Source: Pedococcus sp. 5OH_020
GTDB taxonomy: Bacteria; Actinomycetota; Actinomycetes; Actinomycetales; Dermatophilaceae
Direction of reading: 5' to 3'
DNA: 64,000 nucleotides
Assembly (NCBI RefSeq): GCF_027812955.1
Contig: NZ_JAPYZV010000002.1
Coordinates: forward strand, 186,001 to 250,000
A program made the position numbers and the translations under genes. Every line of letters starts with the position of its first letter. Positions within the stretch are counted from its first letter, which is position 1. Shown piece by piece: positions 35,075 through 43,976 of the stretch. Under the pieces are notes generated by a model. The model made no database searches. It worked only from the letters and a program-made list of their open reading frames with translations, and was not told the DNA's origin.

Positions 35075-35416
35075 TCAGGACGCCGGGGACGGGCCCTTGA
35101 GTACGGCTCGGGCGGCGTCGACCTCCGTGATGCCCGCCTCGGCTGCTGCGGCTCTGAGCACGCTGCGAGCCCGCGCCATGTCAAGGCCGCGCGTTTCGGC
35201 GATGTAGCCGGTGGCTCGCTCGATCAGGGCGTTTTCGCCCAGTCGGCCGCGAACATCATCCGCTCGTTCACGCAGGCCCAGGGCTTCGTCGACCTCCGCC
35301 TGGGTCAGTGCCCGCGCGGCGATCGCGGCGGTCGCCATGAGCTCGCCCAGCAGCGCGATCTCGTCGGCAAGCGCCTCGTCGGTGAGTTCTTGGGTGTGGT
35401 GATCCTGAGAGTCCAT
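35075..35416 (-). CDS. Standalone ANTAR-domain protein
   Basis: 113 residues. The N-terminal half (about 8-50) is an acidic helix likely to form a coiled coil. The C-terminal 60 residues match ANTAR: NALIERATGYIAETRGLDMA, then RARSVLRAAAAEAGITEVDA. ANTAR domains bind paired RNA hairpins and act as antiterminators. Most are fused to GAF, PAS or receiver domains; this one has no sensor, so it must take its signal from a partner. Confidence 0.75.
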   Translation of the reverse strand: MDSQDHHTQELTDEALADEIALLGELMATAAIAARALTQAEVDEALGLRERADDVRGRLGENALIERATGYIAETRGLDMARARSVLRAAAAEAGITEVDAARAVLKGPSPAS

Positions 35417-35664
35417 GGTGCTGCACCTCGCTTCGCCCAGTGCATCTGCTGACGTCGTCCGTGGCCGCGCTGTTGCACCACGTCCGCCGGTGCCGATACA
35501 CCCCTACCCAGCCACCCGCCCGGCAATTCATCCGGGAGGTAGCCCCGTCGGGCACCCATTGCCTTGATGCTGCCGCCGCCGACCAGGCCGCGCCATAGCC
35601 CTCCGGAGCCATCTTCGAGGCCCACCGGCGTGCACGTGGCATCGGGCTGCGGCGAGCGCGAGCC

Positions 35665-37263
35665 TTACGGAAGCCGACCGCTGCTCACGCATGGGTTGTC
35701 GGTCAACACCTGCCGAAAGTTGCCCACGGTAGTGCCCTCGGGGAACTCTGGATCGCCTGGGTAGTAGGTCGCCAGCTCGGGGCCGTACTCGGCGCTCGAG
35801 TTGCCGCCGAACGTATTGGTCGTGCCGGGAATGAAGGTCCCCCCTTCCTGCCATGCGCATCCGCCGCTCGCGCCCGACCGAGTGGAGTAGATGGGGTAGA
35901 ACTTGGCGCCCGGTGGTGGGTTGACACATCCGTTTCCGTCCAACGCGCAGACTGACAGCGGCTCGATGGCCGGCATATCGGCCTCGAACGCCATCCGGTT
36001 GTAGTTACGGCCGTTGGTCTGCGGGCTGGTGAGCTGGAACGACTGCGAGTGCAGCAGCCGGTCGCGGGCGGGGTCGGCCAGCGTGCCGGACCAGTGCGGC
36101 TGATAGGACGTCCCATCGAAGTCACTGTCGGTCGCGATGCAGCCACCGACCGGCGCAAGCAGGGAGGCGCTGGCGTTGAAGCAGTCCGCGTCGTCCGCAT
36201 CCTTCTTCGCCTCACCGACTCCCGGATCGACGCAGCTGCCCCGCACGTTGGCATCGTCGCAGTATTCGAAGTGGCCGATCTCGTCGGAGAAGGACACGTT
36301 GTACGTGTGCACCGTCCACGGCACGATCGTGTGTTCGCTCGAGGTGGCGTACATCGGGTGGAACGCGTACGGCTCCTCGGTGCACGTGGCCGCTGCCGGC
36401 TGGAACAGCGGGTGCCTGAAACCGTTCGCGACGCTGGCGGTCATCAAACCGCTCTGCCCGCTCGTCAGGTCAGTGATCGAGTTCACGAGCCCGGACGGCG
36501 AGTCGTGGATCGAAACCTGCAGGGTGTCGCCGGCGTCCATGAGCAACACGTGCGCCGGGTCGGGAGTGACAGAGGCCGAGGTGGCGTTCAGCGGGTCTGG
36601 CGGCCCTTGCGGGACCCCGCTCTTGGTGATGAAGGCGAAGTTCGCCCACTCCTCACCGGCGCGGTTCAGGCAGTCGGCGTTGTTCACCTGGGTGCGGGTC
36701 GCGGACAGACCGAACACCACCATCGCCGCGCACCACCTGGTCGGGTCGCACGAGACGCTGGATACCCAGCCCGGTGGGTAGAACTGCAGCTCCAGGAAGC
36801 CTGACCCCACATGGTTGCCCATCCAGTCTGGTGAGGTGTGGTCGCTGCTGTCCTTGATGTTCGTGTCCGAGTCCGGCGTGCACGGAACGCCCGGGTTCGG
36901 GTAGCTCTGCGTTTCGCACAGATCCATGCCGAACCAGAACGCAATGCTGCGCTGGAAGTTCCAGGTCCCGCCGGTGCCGTCCTGCTTCGGCACCGTCGGC
37001 GCCTCGCGCGGAAGCCGCAGCTGCCACGTGTTCGAGTTCCCAGACCCGGCCCTGTTGGAGTAGAAGAGCAATGCCGGCTCGTCGTGGCCCACGTAGTCGC
37101 CTTCGTAGTTCTGTCGGGAACTCGGATCCGGACACAATGTCGGATGCCGCTCGCACAACGGATCCAGCGACCCCGGTGCGCTCCCGGACGAAGCCTGCGG
37201 AATCGCGAGGACGGCGGCCGCCATCAGCAGCCCGGACGACAACAGCGCACGGGATCGCTTCAT
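35665..37263 (-). CDS. Large secreted protein of unknown function
   Basis: 532 residues with a Sec signal peptide (MKRSRALLSSGLLMAAAVLA...SSGSAPG, cleavage near 27-31). The mature part is rich in Trp, Tyr, Asp and paired Cys (for example GMDLCETQ, SCDPTRWCAAM, CDDANVRGSCVD), as in extracellular beta-rich proteins with disulfides. EEWANFAFITKSGVPQGP resembles stretches of surface or carbohydrate-active proteins, but I recognise no domain. It lies downstream of the PL11 lyase on the same strand, with a terminator between them. Confidence 0.75.
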   Translation of the reverse strand: MKRSRALLSSGLLMAAAVLAIPQASSGSAPGSLDPLCERHPTLCPDPSSRQNYEGDYVGHDEPALLFYSNRAGSGNSNTWQLRLPREAPTVPKQDGTGGTWNFQRSIAFWFGMDLCETQSYPNPGVPCTPDSDTNIKDSSDHTSPDWMGNHVGSGFLELQFYPPGWVSSVSCDPTRWCAAMVVFGLSATRTQVNNADCLNRAGEEWANFAFITKSGVPQGPPDPLNATSASVTPDPAHVLLMDAGDTLQVSIHDSPSGLVNSITDLTSGQSGLMTASVANGFRHPLFQPAAATCTEEPYAFHPMYATSSEHTIVPWTVHTYNVSFSDEIGHFEYCDDANVRGSCVDPGVGEAKKDADDADCFNASASLLAPVGGCIATDSDFDGTSYQPHWSGTLADPARDRLLHSQSFQLTSPQTNGRNYNRMAFEADMPAIEPLSVCALDGNGCVNPPPGAKFYPIYSTRSGASGGCAWQEGGTFIPGTTNTFGGNSSAEYGPELATYYPGDPEFPEGTTVGNFRQVLTDNPCVSSGRLP

Positions 37264-37537
37264 CTTCTGCCTCCGGCCGCTCGCTCTTCATCGCTGCACT
37301 CGCATCAGCGGCACCGCATTCTGCGTCGTACACGCGCTTCCACACTCCGCCTCATGCCTCCGCATGCACATCGTCACAATGGACGGCCTGGCTCATGACA
37401 GATGTCATATGAGCCGGCAGCGCGGAGCTCTCGCATACACTGATCGGGGCGCCGAGGCGACACCGGCTCTCAGCCCGGCCCTCGTCCGCGCGCATCGGCC
37501 CCAGCACGATAACGACGGCAGCCAGTGCGTGACGCAA

Positions 37538-37571
37538 CAGCGCCCGGTCCCCAGAATGGGGCCGGGCGCTG
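37538..37571 (-). terminator. Terminator of the PL11 lyase gene
   Basis: A 14-bp hairpin (CAGCGCCCGG-T-CCCC / GGGG-CCGGGCGCTG, one bulged T, AGAAT loop) about 11 bp after the lyase stop on the minus strand. Confidence 0.75.
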
Positions 37572-37581
37572 TGGCGTCGAG

Positions 37582-40500
37582 TCAGCGGGTCTTCACGTAG
37601 GCGGTGGTGGAGGTACCGTCGGCGGCCGTCGCGGTCATCGCGTAGCAGGTGCCAGCGGTGCTGGGGGTCTTCCAGGTGTAGACGAACTGCCCACTTGCCT
37701 CGTCGTACCGGAGTGCCGTGTTACCGCTTGCCGTCAGCTCGACCTCGTCGGTGGGTGCCGAGGTGCTGCACGAGACCGCCTCGGCGGAGACCTTCACCTC
37801 GGCAGGTGCGGTGATCTCCCGGTCGCCGGCGAAGACCTCGAACTTCAGCGGGATGGTGTTCCCAGCCTTGACGGTGTTGACGACACCATCCATGTCGATG
37901 GGTGCGTAGAAGCCCTTCACGGTCCACGGGACCACCGTCGGGGCGGGGCCTGGCTCGGTGCCGGTGTAGGCGATGGCCGGAGCGGGCGGGGTGGTCATGC
38001 CCTGGCCGAGGAAGTAGGAGGTGTGCGGCGGCTGGTTGTAGCCGGTGTTCTGCCACGCCACGCCCAGTCGGTAGACCGGGTCGGACTGCAGCGTGCGCAG
38101 CCGGTGGTCGGTGAGGTCCACGGTGGTGGCGATCCGCAGCGCGGTGGAGTCGGCGGTGCGGGTGACGATCTCCTCACGCCAGTCGCCGAACAGGTCCGCC
38201 TGCAGCGACGGGTTGCCCTTGGTGCCGTTGTTGGACAGCGTCCCCTCGGCCCGGTACAGCTCGACGGACTTCTTCGCCTGCCAGTCCCACTTCGAGATGG
38301 TCGGCACACCTGCTCCCGTGGCGGGGTCGAAGTCGTGGTCGCCGATCTCCCGCAGGAGGTCGCCATCCCACCACGTGAGGAAGTTGGCCGCCGGGATGTC
38401 GGTGCTCAGCAGCTCGCCGGAGGAGGCGCGCAGCTCGCCGACCGGGGAGTTGTACGAGGCGTCACCGCCGACCGCCCAGCCTTCGGCACCGGGGTGTGTG
38501 GGGTCGATGTCGCCCATCACGGCCCGGCCCGTGTCCCGCGTCGCGGGCATCGACCAGATGATCTCGCCGGTCTCGGCGTCGCGGTAGGTCGCCCCCCGGT
38601 TGCCGGACTGGGCCATCTCCTCGTGGGCCGCGAAGACCTCCAGCCCCGGGCGGCTGGGGTCGAAATCCGACACGTGCAGGGTGTCGCCGTGCCCGAGCCC
38701 GGTGTTGTTGAGCACCGTGCCGTCGTCATCGAGGGTCAAGGAACCAAGGACGAGCTCGTCCTTCTGGTCACCGTCGACGTCCGCCACCGACAGGTTGTGG
38801 TTCCCGTTGTCGCCGTACTGCTTGCCGGCCACGTCACTGTCGAACACCCAGCGTCGGGTCAGCTTCGTGCCGTCGAAGTCATAGGCCGCGACGACTGAGC
38901 GTGTGTAGTACCCCCGCGTCATGATGAGGCTCGGGTGCTGTCCGTCGAGGTACGCCGTGCCGGCCCTGAAGCGGTCGACACGGTTGCCGTAGTCGTCACC
39001 CCAGGCGGCGACGTCTCCCCGAGCAGGGGTGTAGGGCACCGTGTCGACGGCCTTGCCGGTCGCCCCCTCGAACATGGTGAGGTACTCGGGGCCGGACAGG
39101 ATGTAGCCGGTCGACTTGCCGGTGGTGATGCGGTAGTCCTTCGAGCCGTCGCCGATGACGGTACCGGCGCCGTCCGTCGTGCCGTCGGCCGTCTTCATCG
39201 CGACCTCGGCGCGGCCGTCGCCGTTGTAGTGGAAGACCTGGAACTGGGTGTAGTGCGCCCCCGCGCGGATGTTCTTGCCGAGGTCGATGCGCCACAGCTG
39301 GGTGCCGTCCAGCTCATACGCGTCGACGTAGACGTTGCCGGTGTAGCCGGTCAGTGAGTTGTCCTTGGAGTTGGACGGGTCCCACTTCAGGATGATCTCG
39401 TACTGGCCGTCACCGTCCACGTCACCGATCGAGGCGTCGTTCGCGCGGTAGTCGTAGGCGACGCCGTCCGGAGTGGTCCCGCCGGCCGGCTTGTTCAGCG
39501 GTACGTCCAGGGTCTGGTCGTCCCAGACGGTGAACTCCTTGGTCGCCCAGCGCTCGACGCCCCCCACCACGGTGGCGATCCGGTAGACCGACGTGGCCTT
39601 CCCCTGAGGATCCAGGCGGTTGGTGGCCCCGGTGACGGGCGAGTCGGTGATGCGCTGCCCGTCCCGGTACACGTTGAAGGCCAGGTTCTGGGGGTCCAGA
39701 CCCAGCAGGCGCCAGCCGACGTACACGCCGCCGTCCGTCGCTACGGCGACCGGCGCGCGGTCGAGGCGCTCGGCCTGGCGCACCAGGGTTGCGGTGTGGG
39801 CGACCTCGACAGGAGCGGACAGGTCCGAGCGGCCACCCGGGGCCACGGCGGCGACCCGGTAGACATAGTCGGCGGACCGCTGCGCGGCGGTGTCCGTCCA
39901 CGTGGTGGCCTGCACCCGGATGACCCGGACCGGCTGGCGGTCGGGCCGGGACCGGTACACGTCATACGCCACGGCACCCGGCGTCGCGGTCCAGGACAGC
40001 GCGACACCGCCGTCCCGCCAGGCCCCGCTCAGGCCGGTCGGCGTGGCCGGCCGGGGGGCGGACGGGTCCACCACGGTGACCCTCAGCGGTTCGGTCCGCT
40101 CGCTCTCGAGGCCACGCGAGCTCAGGCTCGCGACCTGGTAGGTGTAGTCGTCGGCCAGCTGGACGTCGGCGTCGGTCCATGACGGGCTCGCGCCCGGTGC
40201 AACGTCGGACACCGCCACCGGCGCCGCACCAGCGGTCGACCTGAAGACCCGGTATCCGGCCGCGTTGCCGACCGCGTCCCACGCCAGCGTGACCGAGGCG
40301 CTGTCCGGGCGGGCGACCACGGTCGACGTCACGGCCTTCGGGGCCGCGACCGGCCGCAGGATCTGGATGGAGTTGACCCGGATCGAGCTGCCGGAGAAGC
40401 GCACCTCGAGCTGTCCGCCGGTGACCTGCACGTCATCGACGACACGCTCGTCGATCGCCCCCTTCGTGGTGCTTCTCGCGGGCACCGTGATGCCACCCAC

Positions 40501-40899
40501 CACGAAGCCGGAGTTGCTCGTGTTCTCCGCGTCGCCGGACCGGATGACGACGGTGTAGGTACCGTCGGGTACCGAGGCACGGAACACCGACGCCGTCGTC
40601 GGCAGCACGAAGTCCTGCAGCGCAGGGTCCGCCGTGCCGGTAAGGCGGTTGCGGCACGCCGTCGACGCCAAAGGCGTGTCGAAGCCGAACCCGCCGGCCG
40701 ACCAGGCGGTCGTCGGCAGCACCGCGGTGTAGCCCTGGGCCGTCGGGTTGCCCGCGCACTGGAAGTCGAACAACAGGTCCTGGGCGGCGGTGGCGGCCCC
40801 TGCGGTGACGCCTGGACCGACCACTAGAGCGGTAGCCGTCACGGCCAGACCGAGCGCCCGAAGGCACCGCGAACCACGCAGCGAGATCCGTGAAGACAC
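37582..40899 (-). CDS. Secreted rhamnogalacturonan lyase, PL11, multidomain
   Basis: 1,105 residues from GTG 40899, behind AAAGGTG. A Sec signal peptide (about 1-38) is followed by a malectin/CBM-like domain (about 40-190, AAQDLLFDFQCAGNPTA), two fibronectin type III domains (about 195-285 and 290-370), and a PL11 catalytic beta-propeller (about 385-990). The propeller carries repeated Ca-type motifs such as SIGDVDGDGQYEIILKWDPS and VADVDGDQKDELVLGS. A PxKD domain ends it (about 1000-1105, GFYAPIDMDGVVNTVKAG). PL11 enzymes (YesW/YesX) cleave rhamnogalacturonan I by beta-elimination. No neighbouring uptake genes were seen. Candidate LacI-type operators lie upstream. Confidence 0.9.
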   Translation of the reverse strand: MSSRISLRGSRCLRALGLAVTATALVVGPGVTAGAATAAQDLLFDFQCAGNPTAQGYTAVLPTTAWSAGGFGFDTPLASTACRNRLTGTADPALQDFVLPTTASVFRASVPDGTYTVVIRSGDAENTSNSGFVVGGITVPARSTTKGAIDERVVDDVQVTGGQLEVRFSGSSIRVNSIQILRPVAAPKAVTSTVVARPDSASVTLAWDAVGNAAGYRVFRSTAGAAPVAVSDVAPGASPSWTDADVQLADDYTYQVASLSSRGLESERTEPLRVTVVDPSAPRPATPTGLSGAWRDGGVALSWTATPGAVAYDVYRSRPDRQPVRVIRVQATTWTDTAAQRSADYVYRVAAVAPGGRSDLSAPVEVAHTATLVRQAERLDRAPVAVATDGGVYVGWRLLGLDPQNLAFNVYRDGQRITDSPVTGATNRLDPQGKATSVYRIATVVGGVERWATKEFTVWDDQTLDVPLNKPAGGTTPDGVAYDYRANDASIGDVDGDGQYEIILKWDPSNSKDNSLTGYTGNVYVDAYELDGTQLWRIDLGKNIRAGAHYTQFQVFHYNGDGRAEVAMKTADGTTDGAGTVIGDGSKDYRITTGKSTGYILSGPEYLTMFEGATGKAVDTVPYTPARGDVAAWGDDYGNRVDRFRAGTAYLDGQHPSLIMTRGYYTRSVVAAYDFDGTKLTRRWVFDSDVAGKQYGDNGNHNLSVADVDGDQKDELVLGSLTLDDDGTVLNNTGLGHGDTLHVSDFDPSRPGLEVFAAHEEMAQSGNRGATYRDAETGEIIWSMPATRDTGRAVMGDIDPTHPGAEGWAVGGDASYNSPVGELRASSGELLSTDIPAANFLTWWDGDLLREIGDHDFDPATGAGVPTISKWDWQAKKSVELYRAEGTLSNNGTKGNPSLQADLFGDWREEIVTRTADSTALRIATTVDLTDHRLRTLQSDPVYRLGVAWQNTGYNQPPHTSYFLGQGMTTPPAPAIAYTGTEPGPAPTVVPWTVKGFYAPIDMDGVVNTVKAGNTIPLKFEVFAGDREITAPAEVKVSAEAVSCSTSAPTDEVELTASGNTALRYDEASGQFVYTWKTPSTAGTCYAMTATAADGTSTTAYVKTR

Positions 40900-41048
40900 G
40901 TGAACACCTTTGTCTCGTCGTTGAGCAACAGAACACTCGCACCTCGGGAGAGGCACTGCCCCGGCGTCGGTGGAACGTCGTGACGCCATTGCAACTAGCC
41001 CGCTGGGCCAGTGCGGTAAGCCGATGATGCGGGCCAGGACCCCATCGC

Positions 41049-41083
41049 GGCAAGCGCTATCCCACGATGCGGGCAACCGCTTT
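41049..41083. promoter_or_regulatory. Two direct copies of a LacI-type operator-like motif
   Basis: GGCAAGCGCTAT (41049-41060) and GGCAACCGCTTT (41072-41083) fit GGCAAnCGCTnT and are spaced 23 bp, about two helical turns. On the minus strand they read as AGCGnTTGCC, close to the half-symmetric sites bound by LacI/GalR repressors of sugar genes. They lie 150-185 bp upstream of the PL11 start and 120-155 bp before the divergent serine hydrolase. Confidence 0.45.
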
Positions 41084-41204
41084 CCATTGCAAGCAGGTGC
41101 GCTGCCCGGCTCATGGCCGAGCTCAGGCGAGTGATCTCGGCCGAAGGCCGCGGCCGGTGAACCGCCGTACCCCGTGACCAAGGACGCGCGGGCGGCGACG
41201 CACG

Positions 41205-42407
41205 TTGGCCCAGGGCGCCGAGCAGCGCTTGACTGGTGTCATGCACGTAGCGGAGGGGTTCGGAGCAGTCGCTGACGCCTTCCGGCGCAACTTCGTCGAC
41301 CCGGGCGAGGACGCCGCAGCAGTCACCGTCCTCCACCGCGGAACCAGGGTGGTCGACCTGTGGGGCGGCACCGACGTGGTGAACCAGCGGCCTATGCCCG
41401 AGGACGCGCTGATGATGGTCGCGTCCTGCAGCAAGGGTGTCACCGCCACAGTCCTGGCCATGCTGGCCGAGAGAGGCGTGCTGGACCCGGAGCAGCGGGT
41501 CGCCGCCTACTGGCCCGAGTTCGCCGCCGCGGGAAAGGACCGCGTCACGGTCGCCATGGTGGCCTCGCACACCGCCGGCTTGCCGTACCCACCGGTCGGC
41601 ACGGGCCTGCGCGGGCTGGACCTGCACCGCGGGCCGGGCGTCACGGCGGCCCTCGCGGCCGCCGCGCCCCTCTGGGAGCCCGGCACGGCCATGGCGTACC
41701 ACCCGGTCACCTACGGCACGCTCCTGGACGAGATCGTCCGGCGGGCCTCCGGTCACAGCATCAGCCATCACGTCCGACAGCTCATCGCCGAGCCGCTGGG
41801 TGTCGACCTGTGGATCGGCCTGCCGGAGCAGCACATCCACCGTGTGGTTCCCGGCCTGTGGCATGAGGCGGACCCGATGCAGCCGAACGAGGAGGCTCCG
41901 GCGCCGGGCAGCTACGCCGCACTTCGCCAACAGTTCCTTCGTGAGAACCCGCCGATGGACCCGGACTTCGACGACCCTGTCGAGACCCGGGAGCACTATG
42001 CCGCGGAACGGCCCGGCATCGGTGCGATCACCGATGCACGGGCCCTGGCCACGATGTACGCGGCGCTCCTGGCTCCCGTGGACGGCGTACGGCTGATCGG
42101 CGAAGACACCCGCACGGCCGCCACTGCTCCCCACACCGACCACGTCGAGACCCTGGTCGAGAGCGGCACGACCGGCCCCGACATCCGCTTCGGCCTCGGC
42201 TACCAGCTGGCTTCGCCGAGCATGCCCGGGTTCGGACCCGCATCCTTCGGCCACACGGGGGCGGGCGGACGCCTGGGTATCGCGGACCCCGACTACGAGG
42301 TGGCGTTGGCCTATCTGTGCAGCCGCATGCGCAACATCGGTCCTCAGGGAGATCCGCGCTGGAGGACGCTCCTCGACGCCGTCAAGCAGTGCCTGGAAAC
42401 GTCCTAG
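41205..42407 (+). CDS. Serine hydrolase of the beta-lactamase (class C/EstB) family
   Basis: 400 residues from TTG 41205; ATG 41241 is the alternative, but the residues before it resemble the usual family N-terminus. S-x-x-K is SCSK (S74, K77), the YxN-equivalent is MAYHPVTYG, and GHTGAGG is the third motif. No signal peptide, so an intracellular esterase or peptidase rather than a resistance enzyme. Divergent from the PL11 lyase. Confidence 0.85.
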   Translation: MAQGAEQRLTGVMHVAEGFGAVADAFRRNFVDPGEDAAAVTVLHRGTRVVDLWGGTDVVNQRPMPEDALMMVASCSKGVTATVLAMLAERGVLDPEQRVAAYWPEFAAAGKDRVTVAMVASHTAGLPYPPVGTGLRGLDLHRGPGVTAALAAAAPLWEPGTAMAYHPVTYGTLLDEIVRRASGHSISHHVRQLIAEPLGVDLWIGLPEQHIHRVVPGLWHEADPMQPNEEAPAPGSYAALRQQFLRENPPMDPDFDDPVETREHYAAERPGIGAITDARALATMYAALLAPVDGVRLIGEDTRTAATAPHTDHVETLVESGTTGPDIRFGLGYQLASPSMPGFGPASFGHTGAGGRLGIADPDYEVALAYLCSRMRNIGPQGDPRWRTLLDAVKQCLETS

Positions 42408-42473
42408 AGGTTCGAGCCCCAGACCGCCGAGCCCGAGTGGACCGGGCCCCGGACGACCCGGCCCAGTGCGGCC

Positions 42474-42914
42474 CTAGTGCCAGTTGCTGATCCTCACGTC
42501 GTGCGGCGCCGGCTGCCCCTTGCCCGTCTCCAGCACGCTCTTGAGGCTCATCAGGAAGGTCGCCCACTTGGTGCTGCAGTGGTACATGAAGTCCACCGGC
42601 CCCTTCCAGCCTCCGTGCCGGAACTTCAGGATCGTGAAACCGTCCTGCTGGGCGAGGTCGAAGCGGATCTCTGTGCCCACCCACTCCTGCGGCCCGTCGA
42701 CGACCTCCCACCGGACGAGCTCAGCGGGCTGGGCCTCCAGCACCTTCATGTCGAAGCCACCGGGCTCGAAACGGAACCTCACCAGCCCTCCGACACTGCC
42801 GTCGCCTCCCGTGTCCTCGGTCCACCAGCTCGCCAGGCCTTCCACCGTCGTCAAGGCCGCGTACACGTCGTCGGGAGACGCCGTCACTCCGATCCTGTGC
42901 AGGATATCGACCAT
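42474..42914 (-). CDS. SRPBCC (AHSA1-type) protein
   Basis: 146 residues from ATG 42914, with GAAAGAGG upstream. START-like fold: DILHRIGVTASPDDVYAALT, ASWWTEDTGGD, and the C-terminal helix MYHCSTKWATFLMSLKSVLE. A hydrophobic cavity of this fold binds lipids or aromatics. It follows an ArsR gene and a second SRPBCC gene on the same strand, the common ArsR/SRPBCC arrangement, but its 95-bp gap suggests separate initiation. Confidence 0.85.
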   Translation of the reverse strand: MVDILHRIGVTASPDDVYAALTTVEGLASWWTEDTGGDGSVGGLVRFRFEPGGFDMKVLEAQPAELVRWEVVDGPQEWVGTEIRFDLAQQDGFTILKFRHGGWKGPVDFMYHCSTKWATFLMSLKSVLETGKGQPAPHDVRISNWH

Positions 42915-43009
42915 CTCGGTACCTCTTTCTCGTGTGACTTCCGCACTCCGGCATTCGGGCGCGGACCATCGAGCCGCCACGGGGGTGGCGACGTCGTTCT
43001 TCGTGAGCG

Positions 43010-43342
43010 TCAGCCCTCCCGGCTGCGCTGGACCCGCTCGGCGATGCGCTTGATCCGGTCCAGCCGGGCGTCCCAGGCGGCTCCGACCGACGAGAGCTGC
43101 GCGACCGCACGCGCCAGCTGTGCCTGGTCCACCTCGTAGAGGCGCTCGCGCCCGGACGGGGTCACATGCACCAGACCCACCCTGTCCAGTACGCCGAGGT
43201 GCTTGGCGACCGCCTGCCTCGTGACCGGCAGCTGCTGGCTCAACGTGGTGGCCGTACCGCCCGCGGACAACAGGAGGTCGAGCATCCTGCGCCTGGTCGG
43301 GTCCCCCACCGCCGACCAGAGCTCGTCGTCGACCACGTTCAT
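43010..43342 (-). CDS. ArsR-family regulator
   Basis: 110 residues from ATG 43342, which overlaps the stop of the upstream SRPBCC gene (ATGA). Winged helix with AVGDPTRRRMLDLLL and the recognition helix LPVTRQAVAKHLGVL, wing VHVTPSGRERLYEV. No Cys metal site of the ArsR/SmtB type is present, so it fits the subgroup paired with SRPBCC proteins that does not sense metals. Probably autoregulates the promoter at 43,821-43,880. Confidence 0.9.
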   Translation of the reverse strand: MNVVDDELWSAVGDPTRRRMLDLLLSAGGTATTLSQQLPVTRQAVAKHLGVLDRVGLVHVTPSGRERLYEVDQAQLARAVAQLSSVGAAWDARLDRIKRIAERVQRSREG

Positions 43343-43803
43343 GACGCCGACACCAGCCGGGCAACGTAGGGGACGAGGCGGGGCAGGAAGTGGTCCCAAC
43401 CGGCGACGTGCTCGCGGAACTGCTCCTCGAGCACCGCGGCCTCCCAGCCCTTCTCGTGGAACCCGGCCTCAGTGAAGCGCAGCAGGGTGCCCGCACCCGA
43501 GGGGACGAGCTCGAAGGTGACCAGGAGCGAGTTGGTCGGCGTCGCCACCTGCCCCTCGTCGTACACCCACCGGAAGGAGAACCGCCGCGGCGGGTCGGCC
43601 TCCACGACGGTCAGGGGCGCCACCTTCACGTCCCCCGACGACGCGTCACCGAACGAGACCGCTCCCGTGGCGCCAGGCACCGGTTGGAGGTCGGCCGAGT
43701 CCGGCCACCACTCCTGAAGGTGTTCCGGCGTGCTGACCACCTCGTAGACGACGGACGGTGCCGCGTCGACGTGGATCTCACGGTGGATGCTTCCGTACTC
43801 CAT
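43339..43803 (-). CDS. SRPBCC-domain protein, first gene of the ArsR cassette
   Basis: 154 residues from ATG 43803, with GGAGAAGG upstream. START-like fold: SIHREIHVDAAPSVVYEVVS, LQEWWPDSADL, and the C-terminal helix EEQFREHVAGWDHFLPRL. It is translationally coupled to the ArsR gene. The pair, together with the separate SRPBCC protein at 42474, probably responds to a shared hydrophobic signal. Confidence 0.88.
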   Translation of the reverse strand: MEYGSIHREIHVDAAPSVVYEVVSTPEHLQEWWPDSADLQPVPGATGAVSFGDASSGDVKVAPLTVVEADPPRRFSFRWVYDEGQVATPTNSLLVTFELVPSGAGTLLRFTEAGFHEKGWEAAVLEEQFREHVAGWDHFLPRLVPYVARLVSAS

Positions 43804-43820
43804 CGGGCCTTCTCCATTCT

Positions 43821-43880
43821 GCAACCTTTGGTTGCACGTCACTCTAGGACCTGGACGCGGCAAGCGCAACCATGGGTTGC
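43821..43880 (-). promoter_or_regulatory. Promoter bracketed by two identical-class palindromes (ArsR operators)
   Basis: GCAACC-N3-GGTTGC occurs twice as a perfect inverted repeat, at 43821-43835 and 43866-43880, 45 bp apart. Between them on the minus strand lie a TTGCGC -35 box (43869-43864), a 17-bp spacer and a TAGAGT -10 box (43846-43841). The distal palindrome covers the -35 and the proximal one covers the predicted start, so binding at either should repress. The sites sit just upstream of the SRPBCC-ArsR operon. Confidence 0.75.
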
Positions 43881-43976
43881 CTGTGGTTTTGGTGACCACC
43901 CACGCAGGACGAGCCGACCTCGCCGGACTGCTCCTGCACCTCCTCGGCGAAGAGCTGCGGCCCCTTGCCGTGACGC

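Noticed and set aside
37525-38898. 457-residue plus-strand frame
   Set aside because: Antisense to the C-terminal part of the PL11 lyase, and includes the terminator hairpin.
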